DNA from: Rhodocollybia butyracea
Lineage: Eukaryota; Basidiomycota; Agaricomycetes; Agaricales; Omphalotaceae
Direction of reading: 5' to 3'
DNA length: 64,000 nt
NCBI GenBank assembly: GCA_015501585.1
Contig: JADNRY010000006.1
Span: forward strand, 1-64,000
Every line of letters starts with the position of its first letter. Within the stretch, counting starts at the first letter, position 1. The position numbers and the translations under genes are program-made. This document shows positions 21,683 to 31,467 of this stretch, piece after piece. Under the pieces are notes generated by a model that saw nothing but the letters and a program-made list of their open reading frames with translations, did not search any database and was not told where the DNA came from.

Positions 21683-23604
21683 TGTGCTCGGGTCTCAAGC
21701 AATAATAAATATAAAAATGAAAAAACCAAAGCGCGGTTCACAAACGGCATGAATTTCTCCAGATCCCAAAAAATCTCAACCCTTGATCCTGCAAAACTTC
21801 TCAAATCCGACTATATCGACATGAAAGGGCAAAGGCACATCGCAGTGCACTACCTAAACAGGCCTCTTATGTACCCTATTTTCCCCTACTACTTGTGGTA
21901 GTCTGAGCATGGGTTCCTGAAACTATACAGTCATAAAATCTTGGGGCGGGATCTGATATCTTGCGGGATAGCTTGGCAATCATCAAACTATTATTGAGAC
22001 CTAGAATGGTCTGCTTTTGAAACGAGAAAGGCCAATGGTGGCATGTAGGACCAGGTATTACTTCACGTCAAATTTTACCTTACCAGTGAGTGACATCCAA
22101 TGATTCTCGTTCTAAGCAGTGAGTGTTAGCTAGTCGCCGACCCCAAGACCTTTAACATCGACATTTCTTTGAGAGCAGGTCCTTTTTCCAATTTTTTTTT
22201 GGACTGTGTGTAAGTATTAAAGTAAGGACATGCGAGGAAGAACCAACGTGGTGCCTCGCCAAATAAGCATGCAGGTTTGACATTCCGGCCTAAAAGGCTT
22301 GGGATTGATTGATCCATTCGAAGTAATGGCCTGGCTACGTAGCCTTACCACGCCAAGGTAATCTGGTTCCCGGAAATTATACAGTTACTTGTTTGCATCT
22401 CACTTACGGTAGGCGGCGGCAGCTCTTCAGCCGAATCTTACTAAACTGACATTGAGTGTGGCAAGTCGCATTAGAATTGTTTGGCTTTACATGCAAACTC
22501 GTTCAGAGATTCTACTTAACATGGAGAAGGACTTCCGGTGCGCACTTCCTGGACCAACAATCCCCACAGAAGGAAGGTGGAAGTAGAGCGCCGTGTCCAT
22601 GCCGTACATCTGCAAAACCTGGGACAAGCTTTGGCTGCTCTGGAGCGCTCCAAAGCTGTGTGCCTATTTGCAGAACAGTGCCCAAGAATCTGCAAGCGAG
22701 TGTTGTACTAGCGTTGTAGATTTGAGCCTGTACTGGAACATTCTAGTACATTCCTTAGTATTACTCATTCCTTACTCAGACTACTTACCGGTACTATGTA
22801 GAATAGTCTAGAAGGTATTGCAAGTAGTATAAGTAAATTCTGTACATACTACAGACCATGGGGGATACCCAGACAAGTGTACAAAAGGTCTAACAACCAA
22901 GCGCACAAGTGTACCAGATCACTTATTTTACAACAGTGAGAACAAGGAGGGGAATGAGAATAAGCAGGAGGTGGTAGATGTCTGTGCCTCCTCATATATC
23001 ACCTATATCCGCTAGATATTGTTGCTGGATGGCTGTAACAACTGACTAAGGGTGGCCGAAACGAATTGGAACTGCTGTACAGTAAGTATACTTAAGCCAG
23101 TTATGCGGCATGCCTTCAAAGTGGTGTGCACTCCCGTAGATCAAATGATGTATCCTCGTCGGCACCCCATGAGTTATCCCCTAACTATCCTAGACTCGGA
23201 GCTTTGATGTTCATGGATGCTATGCGGGCATAGTTGATGATCCATCCAGAGCAAGAGTGGTCAAATATTGTACAGTGTATACTCTATGTGAAGCATTTCC
23301 AACTACAATCAAGCTACAAATTTCGAAAGCGTTCCTCCTGCCCAAGGTTCAGGCGAAGACAGATTGGACCTGAAACTGGATCACTTGGGCTATTTAACTA
23401 CAACAATTCCTCCTTGTTCACCCATGATTTGCTGGATTACTTTGTCAGTGCTTTCACATATTTGAGGCATGACCGCGAGCAAAGGACCTTATTTTTTTGC
23501 CCTTATGATTCCCCTATCTCCCTTATAGTAAGGCTTTATTTTCCCTAATTTTTCAATGATGACATCACCACTCCCTTACCATTCCCTTACGGGCATATCA
23601 GAAC
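21683..23604. other. Intergenic, no gene seen
   Basis: No supported coding region. Several short ORFs lack splice logic or family resemblance. I see no transposon ends. Confidence 0.35.
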
Positions 23605-23662
23605 TAGTGGTGTGCGGGCTCGGAGGGCTCAAGGGCTCTGAGCCCCGGTCTGCACATCACTA
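23605..23662. mobile_element. 58-bp fold-back repeat
   Basis: Ends TAGTGGTGTGC and, inverted, GCACATCACTA, with a GC-rich palindromic middle (GGGCTC..GAGCCC). A related sequence starting AGTGATGTGTGGGGC lies at 48717 in the left arm and in its mirror in the right arm. Confidence 0.5.
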
Positions 23663-23995
23663 AGGGCCTGGTCCACAACTGGGAACAGCACAAGTTGTAC
23701 GTGTATAATCTGCGGCTAGTACTTATCAGTTTCAACGTACATATATTACTGTCTTGAATCAAATGCTTGAGTCAAGGGCCAGGCTGTTGCAAAGATGTTT
23801 TCTGGGTCCTGGTCCTGTAGGCTGTAACCGAGTACATGGCCCTGATCCAGATCTAGCTTGCTTCTATGGGACGTCTGATCAGCTTGGCTTTGTTCAGAAT
23901 AATAACCATTGGAACCGGTCCCTAGGTCTCATCCTGGTGATCAATTTGGGTTTCATCCTGGATTTGGGTCTTATCCCGTTGTTGGCTGCGTGCCA

Positions 23996-24140
23996 TTTAA
24001 AAGTCTTGTCTAGGCACCATTGTTTGTTTGATGACCGTAACACCAATTAAAAGTCCTGTCTAGGCAATTGTTGTTATTATTGTTGTTTGCTTGTAGGCGG
24101 TAACGACAATTAAAAGTCCTGTCTAGGCACCATCCCCTGT
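23996..24140. repeat. Short tandem repeat with TTAAAAGTCCTGTCTAGGCA core
   Basis: Three units start near 23996, 24047 and 24111 with unequal spacers (GTAACACCAA, GTAACGACAA). The copia element at 24142 inserted into the third unit. Confidence 0.6.
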
Positions 24141-24141
24141 T

Positions 24142-24484
24142 TGTTGTAATATCAACGGAAACTATCCTATCAACTCATGTGGAGTCACGGCGAGTCATTA
24201 TGACTCATATTCGGTTCATGGTATTTGATGCATTGGACATAAGTCATAGCTAGTTAAGTAGAGTCGCGTTGAGTCATACCTAGTCATGTAAAGTCACGCG
24301 CAGCAATGCACAGTCATTCCGCAGCATTCCGCAGCAAGCTTATTAAGTAGTTTCCCATGTACTAGTTTATCCCTATAAATATAGGCTCGAGGGACCCAGT
24401 TCAAAATAATTAAGAACTACCCCCACAACTAGTGAGCACTTAAACTCCACCAATAATTTACTAAGTATTACACAACCTTCAATA
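24142..24484 (+). repeat. 5' LTR of copia I
   Basis: 343 bp, starts TGTTGTAATATC, ends CTTCAATA. It contains many TGACTCA/GAGTCAT half or full sites, a direct repeat of ATTCCGCAGC (about 24316-24335) and a TATA box (TATAAAT, near 24374). Compared with the 3' copy I see changes near 24230, 24429 and 24460. Confidence 0.95.
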
Positions 24485-24498
24485 GGTTATGGGCCCCG
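24485..24498 (+). promoter_or_regulatory. Primer binding site, half-tRNA type
   Basis: GGTTATGGGCCCCG directly follows the LTR. It is complementary to the anticodon arm of initiator tRNA-Met (..GGGCCCATAACC), the internal priming known from Drosophila copia, not to the tRNA 3' end. The same sequence follows the LTR of copia II at 43181 and 59303. Confidence 0.8.
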
Positions 24499-24608
24499 AC
24501 CTTAGTTGAATTAATTACACAATATCTTTGACATTACAAACAACAATTTGCACAACACTTTATCATCACTAAGAAGTCAACAACAACACAATCACCAGTC
24601 TAGCAATA

Positions 24609-25580
24609 ATGTCTACCAACCATTCAAGTAACACAAAGCTTGGGGATTATTTCCTTAGACTCCCAAAACTCAATTCAGATGGATCAAATTGGGTCATATA
24701 CAAGGACCGCTTCATGTTTGCTGCTGAAGCTGCAGGACTTGAAGAGTATTTGAAAGACACAGCTGCACCAAAGCAGAAACCAGCAATTGCTGATGCCAGT
24801 GCTGGCCCAACAGCAGCAGAGACCAAAGCCATTGAAGAGTGGGAAAAGGAAATGAAAACATGGAATTCAGAATCAGCAATATCAAAGCAGGGAATTGCAA
24901 GCACTATACCTGATTCATTATTCCTAAAGGTTAAAGGGGAGACAGCAGTTGGAAAGATGTGGAAGAAATTAGTAGATGAACATCAGATGAAGTCAAAAAT
25001 GATGGTGGTCAACTTGCGGCGTAAATTACAGAATGAACGTTGTGAGGGTGACAATGATGTTCGGGATTACTTATCCAGAGTAATTGCCTTACAAGAAGAT
25101 TTGATTTCAATGAATGCAGATCCTGGCGAGGATAAATTTCATTGCAATAATCATGACCGCTCTTCCAAGATCATATGACCCTTACCTGGCAGCACTGACC
25201 GCAACAGCAACACTTGTTAGCACAACACTCACAGTGGATACATATATTCGTGGGATCCAAGATGAAGCAGATAGAAGGAAATTGGGACAACAAAATTCCA
25301 AAAATGGAGCCAAAGAAGCAGCATATGCTGTGGGACCATCAAAGAAGTCTGCAGGAAATAGGAAATCAGTGAAGTGTTTTAATTGTGGTAAGATGGGTCA
25401 CATGAAGCAGGATTGCTTTGAGGAAGGGGTGGAAAGGAGGGCCAGTGGCCTAAATACTGGAAAGGGAAAGGCAAGGGAAAGACCTATTCTGCCAAAGCAG
25501 CCATTGACAATGAAGACTTTGCATGGTATGCAAGTGTAATCCCTGATGAGAAATGGGAAGCTAAAATCACTCAAAACCTG
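24609..25580 (+). pseudogene. gag of copia I
   Basis: Starts MSTNHSSNTKLGDYFLRLPK. The capsid-like part (SNWVIYKDRF, YDPYLAAL) is followed by one CCHC zinc knuckle, CFNCGKMGHMKQDC, near 25375-25416, which binds RNA in the particle. Two single-base frameshifts are evident: near 25138 (the frame leaves GEDKFH and resumes at MTALPRSYDPYL) and near 25420 (after the knuckle). Confidence 0.85.
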
Positions 25581-27480
25581 TTGGGATATGAAGAACCTGA
25601 CACAAGTAAATCAGAGCAACTGGAAGGGATGGGAACCATCTATGAAAATGATGAGATCCTATGGGCCTTCAATGAAGAGGGCAGTAAATCCAGTGCTGAA
25701 ACAGTGCTTACCCAGGAAACAAGGTCTGAAGATGGTAATTCAATGCCAGATCTTCAGAGTATCCCCACATCAATTGATGATGATTTGGGAGATTGGCGCA
25801 CAGCCGAGCCTGACAATGATGAAGCATGGTTCAGTGATATTGATGAAGAAGAAATCCCTGACCTACAAGAGGTAGAGGATTGGTATGACAAGGAGGAAAC
25901 TTGTCAAATGTCACAGGAAGAACCTATCCTAGTTCAACTCAAAGTACCTGACCCAAATGCTATACAAGAGCAAGGGGATGTTGAATATCAGGAAATTGAT
26001 GTGCTAGGAAGAGCACAGACCAGGTATAATTTTAGTTATCTTGCAAATGCTGACAAGAATATAGGAGGTATTACTGAGCTCTATGACTCAGGTGCATCAC
26101 GCCATATGTCCCCATATAGGGAGAAGTTTATCAACTTTGTTCCCATTGCCCCCAAAGATATTAGGTCTGCTGACAGTGGAACCTTTGAGGCAGTTGGACG
26201 AGGCAACATGCGGATCACAATTCCTGGTAAAAAGAAACGGACAACAATTTTAATTAAAGATGTTTTATATGCACCAACGTTGAGTGTGACACTCATATCA
26301 GTGGGCCAAAATTGCAGCATCTGGATGTTCTATCATATTCCGCAATCAAATTTTGCAAAATATATGATGAGAAAGATAAATTGTTGGGGCAAGTAAACTG
26401 CAACAATGGGCTATATCAGGTCCATCATGAACCTGATCAAACCTATGGCATGGCAGCTAATAGTGTGAAAGTGACAGTGAATGAATTACACTGTCGACTT
26501 GGTCACATTGCACCAGAAGCTTGCAGAAAAATGGTTCAGGATGGTCTTATTGAAGGCGTTGAACTAGATGAAAAGGAACCAGTGAAAACATGTGATACAT
26601 GTGAATATGCAAAGAAGACCCGGAAACCAGTCAAGAAGGAAAGGGATCAGAAAAGGGCAGCAAATATTGGTGATCATATCCATTCTGATGTATGGGAACC
26701 ATCCCCAGTACAAACTCCTCGTCATAAACATTACTACTGTTCATTCACAGATGATCATTCTAGATGGTCCATGGCTTATCTTCTGGCAACAAAGGATGAG
26801 ACTTTTGATGCATTTAAGCAATTTTGTGCATGGTTATGGACACAAAAAGAGATCTGAGTAAAAATGTTAGGATCAGACAGAGGAGGGGAATATCTTGGCA
26901 GATTAATCAATCAATATTTGGTTGAAGAAGGCATAGCTTGAAACCTTACTGTTCATGATACACCAGAGCATAATGGAGTCTCAGAAAGACTTAACCGGAC
27001 TCTCCTTGAACGAATCCGTGCAATGTTGCATGCAAGTGGATTACCCAAAAACTTGTGAGGAGAGGCTTTGAAACATGCAATTTGGTTAAAAAATAGATCA
27101 GTAACAAGAGCATTGAAGGATAAAACACCTTATGAGATTATGTTTGGTGAAAAGCCAAATTTATCAAATCTCCGGGAATGGGGAGCCAAGGTATGGGTAC
27201 ATGAAGATGGCAATACAAAACTTGAAGGCCAAGCAAATATTGGACATTGGCTGGGATTTGATCTTGAGTCAAGTGGCCACAGAATTTATTGGCCAGATAC
27301 TTGGAAGATATCTGCAGAAAGAAGTATCAAATTTGGTCAAGACACGTCAACATTTGTACCTGGTGGAATTCGGTATGAGGAGGAGAATGAAGGATTCATT
27401 CCGAACCCCACCAAACCAGACAACACAGAAATTCCAAACTCTCCAAAACCTTCTCAAACAGCTCCTACTATCACAATAAA
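25581..27480 (+). pseudogene. Protease and integrase part of copia I pol
   Basis: Aspartic protease motif ELYDSGASRHMSP near 26080, a frameshift near 26310, then the GAG-pre-integrase zinc motif (LHCRLGH..CDTCEYAK) and the integrase core (SDVWEPS; SDRGGEYLG; DTPEHNGVSERLNRTLLERI). Three in-frame TGA codons lie at 26855, 26939 and 27056; the last falls in NL*GEALKHA, where copia elements normally have Trp. Integrase would not be made in full without readthrough. Confidence 0.85.
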
Positions 27481-28282
27481 TCCTACTTCTACTTCACAAA
27501 ATGCACCACCCAAAGATCACTTAGGAAAACTGATCAACTCCAGTGTTGATGAGGGAAATATTCTGGAAGGGAAACGCAAGCGCACTGCAACACGCAAAGT
27601 GCAGGACCTTATTACTGGAGAGGGAAGAACTGATAATAGACCTAGTGCACCATTAGTAACTCCCAGTGTACAAATCCCTGATATAGGAAAGGATATAGCA
27701 GGAGGACTCAATCAAGCTGTTTTTGGACTTGCAGCAATGGAAGCTGTAAGCATTGATCCCACTTATGAAGAGGCCAAGAAGAGATCAGACTGGAAAAGAT
27801 GGGAGGAAGCTCGAGACATTGAGCTAAAGACACTATTGGAAGCAGGAACCTGGGAAGTTGTCCCAAGACCTGCAGACCATAATGTTGTGGACTGCAAATG
27901 GGCACTGAAGCTCAAATTGAAGGATGGGAATATTGACAAGTATAAAGCCAGACTTGTGGCAAAAGGATTCACACAAGTTGAGGGAGTAGATTTTTATGAA
28001 ACATTTGCACCTGTTGCAAAGATGGAATCACTCAGGATAATTCTCACCATGGCAGCCCGAAACAACTGGGATATTGAAGTCTTTGATTTTTGTTATGACT
28101 CGATCAATAGTCTCGTCCAAACCTTCACAGTACGTAACTTGGCAGTAAAAATGATAAACGAAATTAATGAGATTATAGAGCAAGCCTTTCCGTTCGTTGA
28201 AACCGCTAGGCAAAAAATATATACTCAAACAACTAGGCTCAAGTAAAGTTAGTAACTAGTTTGTAATATGAAACTCACAGAA

Positions 28283-28690
28283 CTTATTATTTGGAGATAG
28301 CTCGACAAATAATAATAATAAGATTACCCTCGGAGATAGCTCAACAAGCAGTAATATGAATCAGAACTAGTACTCGGAGATGGCTCAACAAGTAGTAGTG
28401 AGTGTGGTGTCTAGTACTCGGAGATAGCTCAACAAGTAATAGTGAGTGTGGTGTCTAGTACTCGGAGATAGCTCAACAAGTAATAGTGAGTGTGATGTCT
28501 AATACTTGGAGATAGCTCAACAAGTAATAGGAAGTTGCAACTCGGAGATAGCTCAACAAGTGGCAATTAAAGAAGTATTCACTAGGAGATAGCTCAACAG
28601 GTGAATGTTAGTGGATACAACTTGGAGTTAGCTCAACAAGATGTATAAATGTGTATTGTAACTTGGAGATAGCTCAACAATATACAGTGA
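28283..28690 (+). repeat. Array of about ten hairpins with invariant core and covarying stems
   Basis: The core GGAGATAGCTCAAC recurs about ten times at 36-48 bp spacing, with only single-base variants. Inside it GAG pairs with CTC around an ATAG loop. The flanking stem differs between units but pairs within each unit: TTATTATTT/AAATAATAA; ATTAC..GTAAT; CTA.TACT/AGTA.TAG; TTGC.ACT/AGT.GCAA; ATTCAC/GTGAAT; ATAC..CTT/AAG..GTAT. This is compensatory change, the usual evidence for selected RNA (or cruciform) structure. Function unknown; packaging, dimerisation, RNA stability or protein binding are possible. Confidence 0.8.
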
Positions 28691-28814
28691 GTTGGTCTGG
28701 TGATTCACACAAGTGATAACAGCAAACAAGTGGGGGTTTGGATTTAAGAAAAATAATACGTCTAACGTACATTGGTAAATCTAGACTACTTATATACTGT
28801 GCAATGTGTACTAG

Positions 28815-29130
28815 TTAGTAAATGCTGCGGAATGACTAGATTTGAGTCATAACTGCGGAAATACTGCGGATGAGTCAGTCTGACTATGTAATGCTGTGCA
28901 ATGACTAATATTGAGTCATGTATGCGGAACCGTAGTTGACTCAGATATCTGGCTGTGCAATGACTGATATTGAGTCATTGATGTAAAGAGGCTATGCAAT
29001 GATGTCATAGCTGTGGAGCAGTGATGTGATATCATAACTGCGGAGCAGTGGAATGACATCATGATTGTGGAGTAGCAAGATGACATCATAGTTGTGGAGC
29101 TAGAATGATGTCATGACTGTGCAGACTGTG
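28815..29130 (+). promoter_or_regulatory. Cluster of TGAGTCA / TGACATCA sites
   Basis: TGAGTCA or TGACTNNNNTGAGTCA forms occur near 28843, 28868, 28911, 28931 and 28970, and TGACATCA-type sites near 28998 and 29050-29115. These match AP-1/Gcn4- and CRE-like sites bound by bZIP factors. A GCTGCGGAATGAC module at 28824 also occurs, inverted, in the LTR of copia I (24313-24325). Confidence 0.5.
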
Positions 29131-30536
29131 CAGTGACTGTTAAAGATCATTCTGGTGTTCTGGAAGAATGTGTGCAGCATTAACCCAAATGGTGTTGAAT
29201 AACTAATGAATGCAAAATGTTAAGTAGAAGTATTAATGATAGTGTTCATAGTTGGTTACAGAAGAAAAAAGATTGGGTGTATAGGATTTAGATCCGGGTC
29301 ATAACAATTTTCATGGAGCATACTTAAACGCTACATTTGAAGACAATGAACAAATCTACATGGAGCAGCCACCAGACATAGAGTTTGCTGACAGGACTAG
29401 ATATGTTCTGAAGCTGAAGAAAACTTTATATGGCCTTAAACAATCAGGTCGAAAATGGTATGAAATGTTAACACACAACCTTGTGGAGCTGGGATTCTCC
29501 CCTATGGAGAAGGATCATGCAGTTTACAAGCGAGTTGTCAATGATGACATAGCTATTTTAGCTGTTCACGTTGATGATGTCACCATTACTGGGAGCTCTG
29601 CAACTTTAGTTCAGGAAACACAAGACCTAGTTGCAGAACGGTTCAAGATCACAAAATTAGGCCCAATTAATTGGTTGCTTGGTATGAAGGTTGAAAGAGA
29701 CCAAGAGAACCAAACCATTTCATTGTCCCAGCAAGCTTTCATTGAAGCTGCATTGAAGGAAATGAACATGGCAGATTGCAAACCATTGTCTATGCCTATG
29801 GATCCAAATGTGCGACTTTCAAAGGATGATTGTCCCACAGACCCAGCGGACAGAAAGGAAATGGCAAAAGTGCCATACCAAAAAGGAAATGGAAAGATAA
29901 ACTGGCTGGCACGAGGAACAAGACCAGATATATCTTTTTCTGTGTCACAACACTCACAATTTCTAGATAATCCAGGACCTGTTCATTGGGAGTCACTCAA
30001 GCGGGTATTCCGCTACTTACAGGGAACAAAACACTGGAAACTTACCTTGGGAGGTAAGAAAACTGGACTGGAAATATACAGTGATGCAGATGGCATGAGC
30101 CAGGAGATGCAGCATGCAATCTCTGGTTATGCATTTATTATTGATGGGGGAGCTATTTCTTGGAGTACCAAGAAACAAGAGCTTGTCGCTCTGCCAACTT
30201 TTGAAGCTGAATATGTTGCTTTGACATATGCAGCAAAGGAAGCACTATGGCTTTGTCAATTTCTGGAGGAATTATTCCATCCCATTGATCAGCCATTTAT
30301 TATCTATGGTGATAATCAAGGAGCCATTGCTTTGGCCAACTCTGAACTTGGACAATTTCACGCAAGGACCAAACACATTGATATCCGATATCATTTTATC
30401 CGCCAATGTATTCAAGACGACACTATTCAATTGGTCTATTGTCCTACAGAAGAAATAGTAGCTGATATCTTCACCAAAGCTTTGACAAGTTCAAAGGTGA
30501 AGTATCTTTCAAAGAGTCTTGGACTAATTTCCGCTT

Positions 30537-30545
30537 GAGGGGGAG
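30537..30545 (+). promoter_or_regulatory. Polypurine tract of copia I
   Basis: GAGGGGGAG immediately before the 3' LTR; primes plus-strand DNA synthesis. Confidence 0.85.
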
Positions 30546-30888
30546 TGTTGTAATATCAACGGAAACTATCCTATCAACTCATGTGGAGTCACGGCGAGTC
30601 ATTATGACTCATATTCGGTTCATGGTATTTTATGCATTGGACATAAGTCATAGCTAGTTAAGTAGAGTCGCGTTGAGTCATACCTAGTCATGTAAAGTCA
30701 CGCGCAGCAATGCACAGTCATTCCGCAGCATTCCGCAGCAAGCTTATTAAGTAGTTTCCCATGTACTAGTTTATCCCTATAAATATAGGCTCGAGGGACC
30801 CAGTTCAAAATAATTAAGAACTACCCCCACTACTAGTGAGCACTTAAACTCCACCAATAATTCACTAAGTATTACACAACCTTCAATA
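30546..30888 (+). repeat. 3' LTR of copia I
   Basis: 343 bp, same ends as the 5' LTR, followed by target duplication CTGTT. TATA box near 30778. Confidence 0.95.
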
Positions 30889-30997
30889 CTGTTATCTTAT
30901 CATCCCCTTTCTGCCGACATCCTTGCCTCCTATCATGGAATCTCATTCATCATCTATCCACCTTGAAGTCATTTTCCTGTGTGGGAGCCAAAACCAC

Positions 30998-31359
30998 TGT
31001 TGCCGGATGGGGCTGAAGCCATTGGCAATGCCCGAATGGGGGCCGAAGCCATTCACACATTGTTACAAGCTTGTCTATTGCTGCATTACTCAACCTGAAT
31101 CATGGTATCTTGATGCCCGGGGTTGAGGGGAAGTGAAGTTGTATTTCGCCGATCGGATATGATACAACTCCGGCCATACTTACTAATCATTATTCCTCCA
31201 GTTGGTGCCTCGTATGTACCGGAATCCCATAGATATATTTAGTAATATACGTAGTATATAAGGCCTTCTCTGAGGGCAGGACCCATAGTTCTCAATCTAT
31301 TCTCTTCTCTCTCTCAAGCTTTACGGCTTATTCAGTCCCTACGCCGGATATTTACAACA
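30998..31359 (+). mobile_element. Candidate solo LTR upstream of membrane protein gene
   Basis: Starts TGTTGCCGGATGG and ends TTTACAACA, with a TATATAAGG box at about 31255 and a CT-rich leader after it. No target duplication is obvious, so the call rests on TG..CA ends and promoter layout. If real, it places an LTR promoter about 200 bp upstream of the start codon at 31468. Confidence 0.4.
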
Positions 31360-31467
31360 CCAGCTATTCCCAGTCTAATGCTCCTTGTAAACTAAACACG
31401 ATATAAGCTTGCGCATTCCCGAATCTTCCTACTACCAAGAACTGTCGGTGAACTTACATTGCAAATC

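Larger units (their letters stand above)
28086..29311 (+). mobile_element. Solo LTR, 1,216 bp, inserted in copia I RT
   Basis: 28091-29306 starts TGTTATGAC and ends GTCATAACA. The 5-bp target duplication ATTTT is at 28086-28090 and 29307-29311. A related but rearranged copy, itself split by copia II, lies in each arm of the inverted repeat (42049-47773; 54711-60435). It carries an array of hairpins (28283-28690) and a cluster of bZIP-like sites (28815-29130). No internal coding region, so it is a solo LTR produced by LTR-LTR recombination. Confidence 0.88.
27700..30538 (+). pseudogene. Reverse transcriptase and RNase H of copia I, split by an LTR
   Basis: RT fingers (EAGTWEVVPRP, YKARLVAKGFTQVEG, FAPVAKMESLRIIL) run to EVFDF at 28090. 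A solo LTR follows, and RT resumes at 29312 with HGAYLNATFEDNEQIYMEQP. Removing the insert and one ATTTT copy restores the frame exactly. Palm motif is HVDD in place of the usual YVDD. RNase H follows (YSDADGMS, SWSTKKQELVALPTFEAEYVAL, YGDNQGAIALA, FTKAL) and ends at TGA 30536-30538, which overlaps the PPT. Confidence 0.88.
24137..30893 (+). mobile_element. Copia-type LTR retrotransposon I, complete but inactive
   Basis: Element 24142-30888 (6,747 bp) is flanked by the 5-bp target duplication CTGTT (24137-24141 and 30889-30893). LTRs are both 343 bp and I count three differences, so the insertion is fairly recent. Order: 5' LTR, half-tRNA PBS, gag, protease, integrase, reverse transcriptase, RNase H, PPT, 3' LTR, the Ty1/copia order. 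It carries at least three frameshifts, three in-frame TGA codons in the integrase and a 1,216-bp LTR inserted into the RT, so it cannot be autonomous. Confidence 0.95.

Noticed and set aside
28283..28690. CRISPR-like array (repeated core with variable spacers)
   Set aside because: Spacing is irregular, the variable parts are complementary stems of each unit, no cas genes are present and the host is a eukaryote.
24609..30538. TGA read as tryptophan (alternative genetic code)
   Set aside because: F-box A and C use TGG for the same Trp. The affected genes also carry frameshifts or insertions, so ordinary decay is sufficient.
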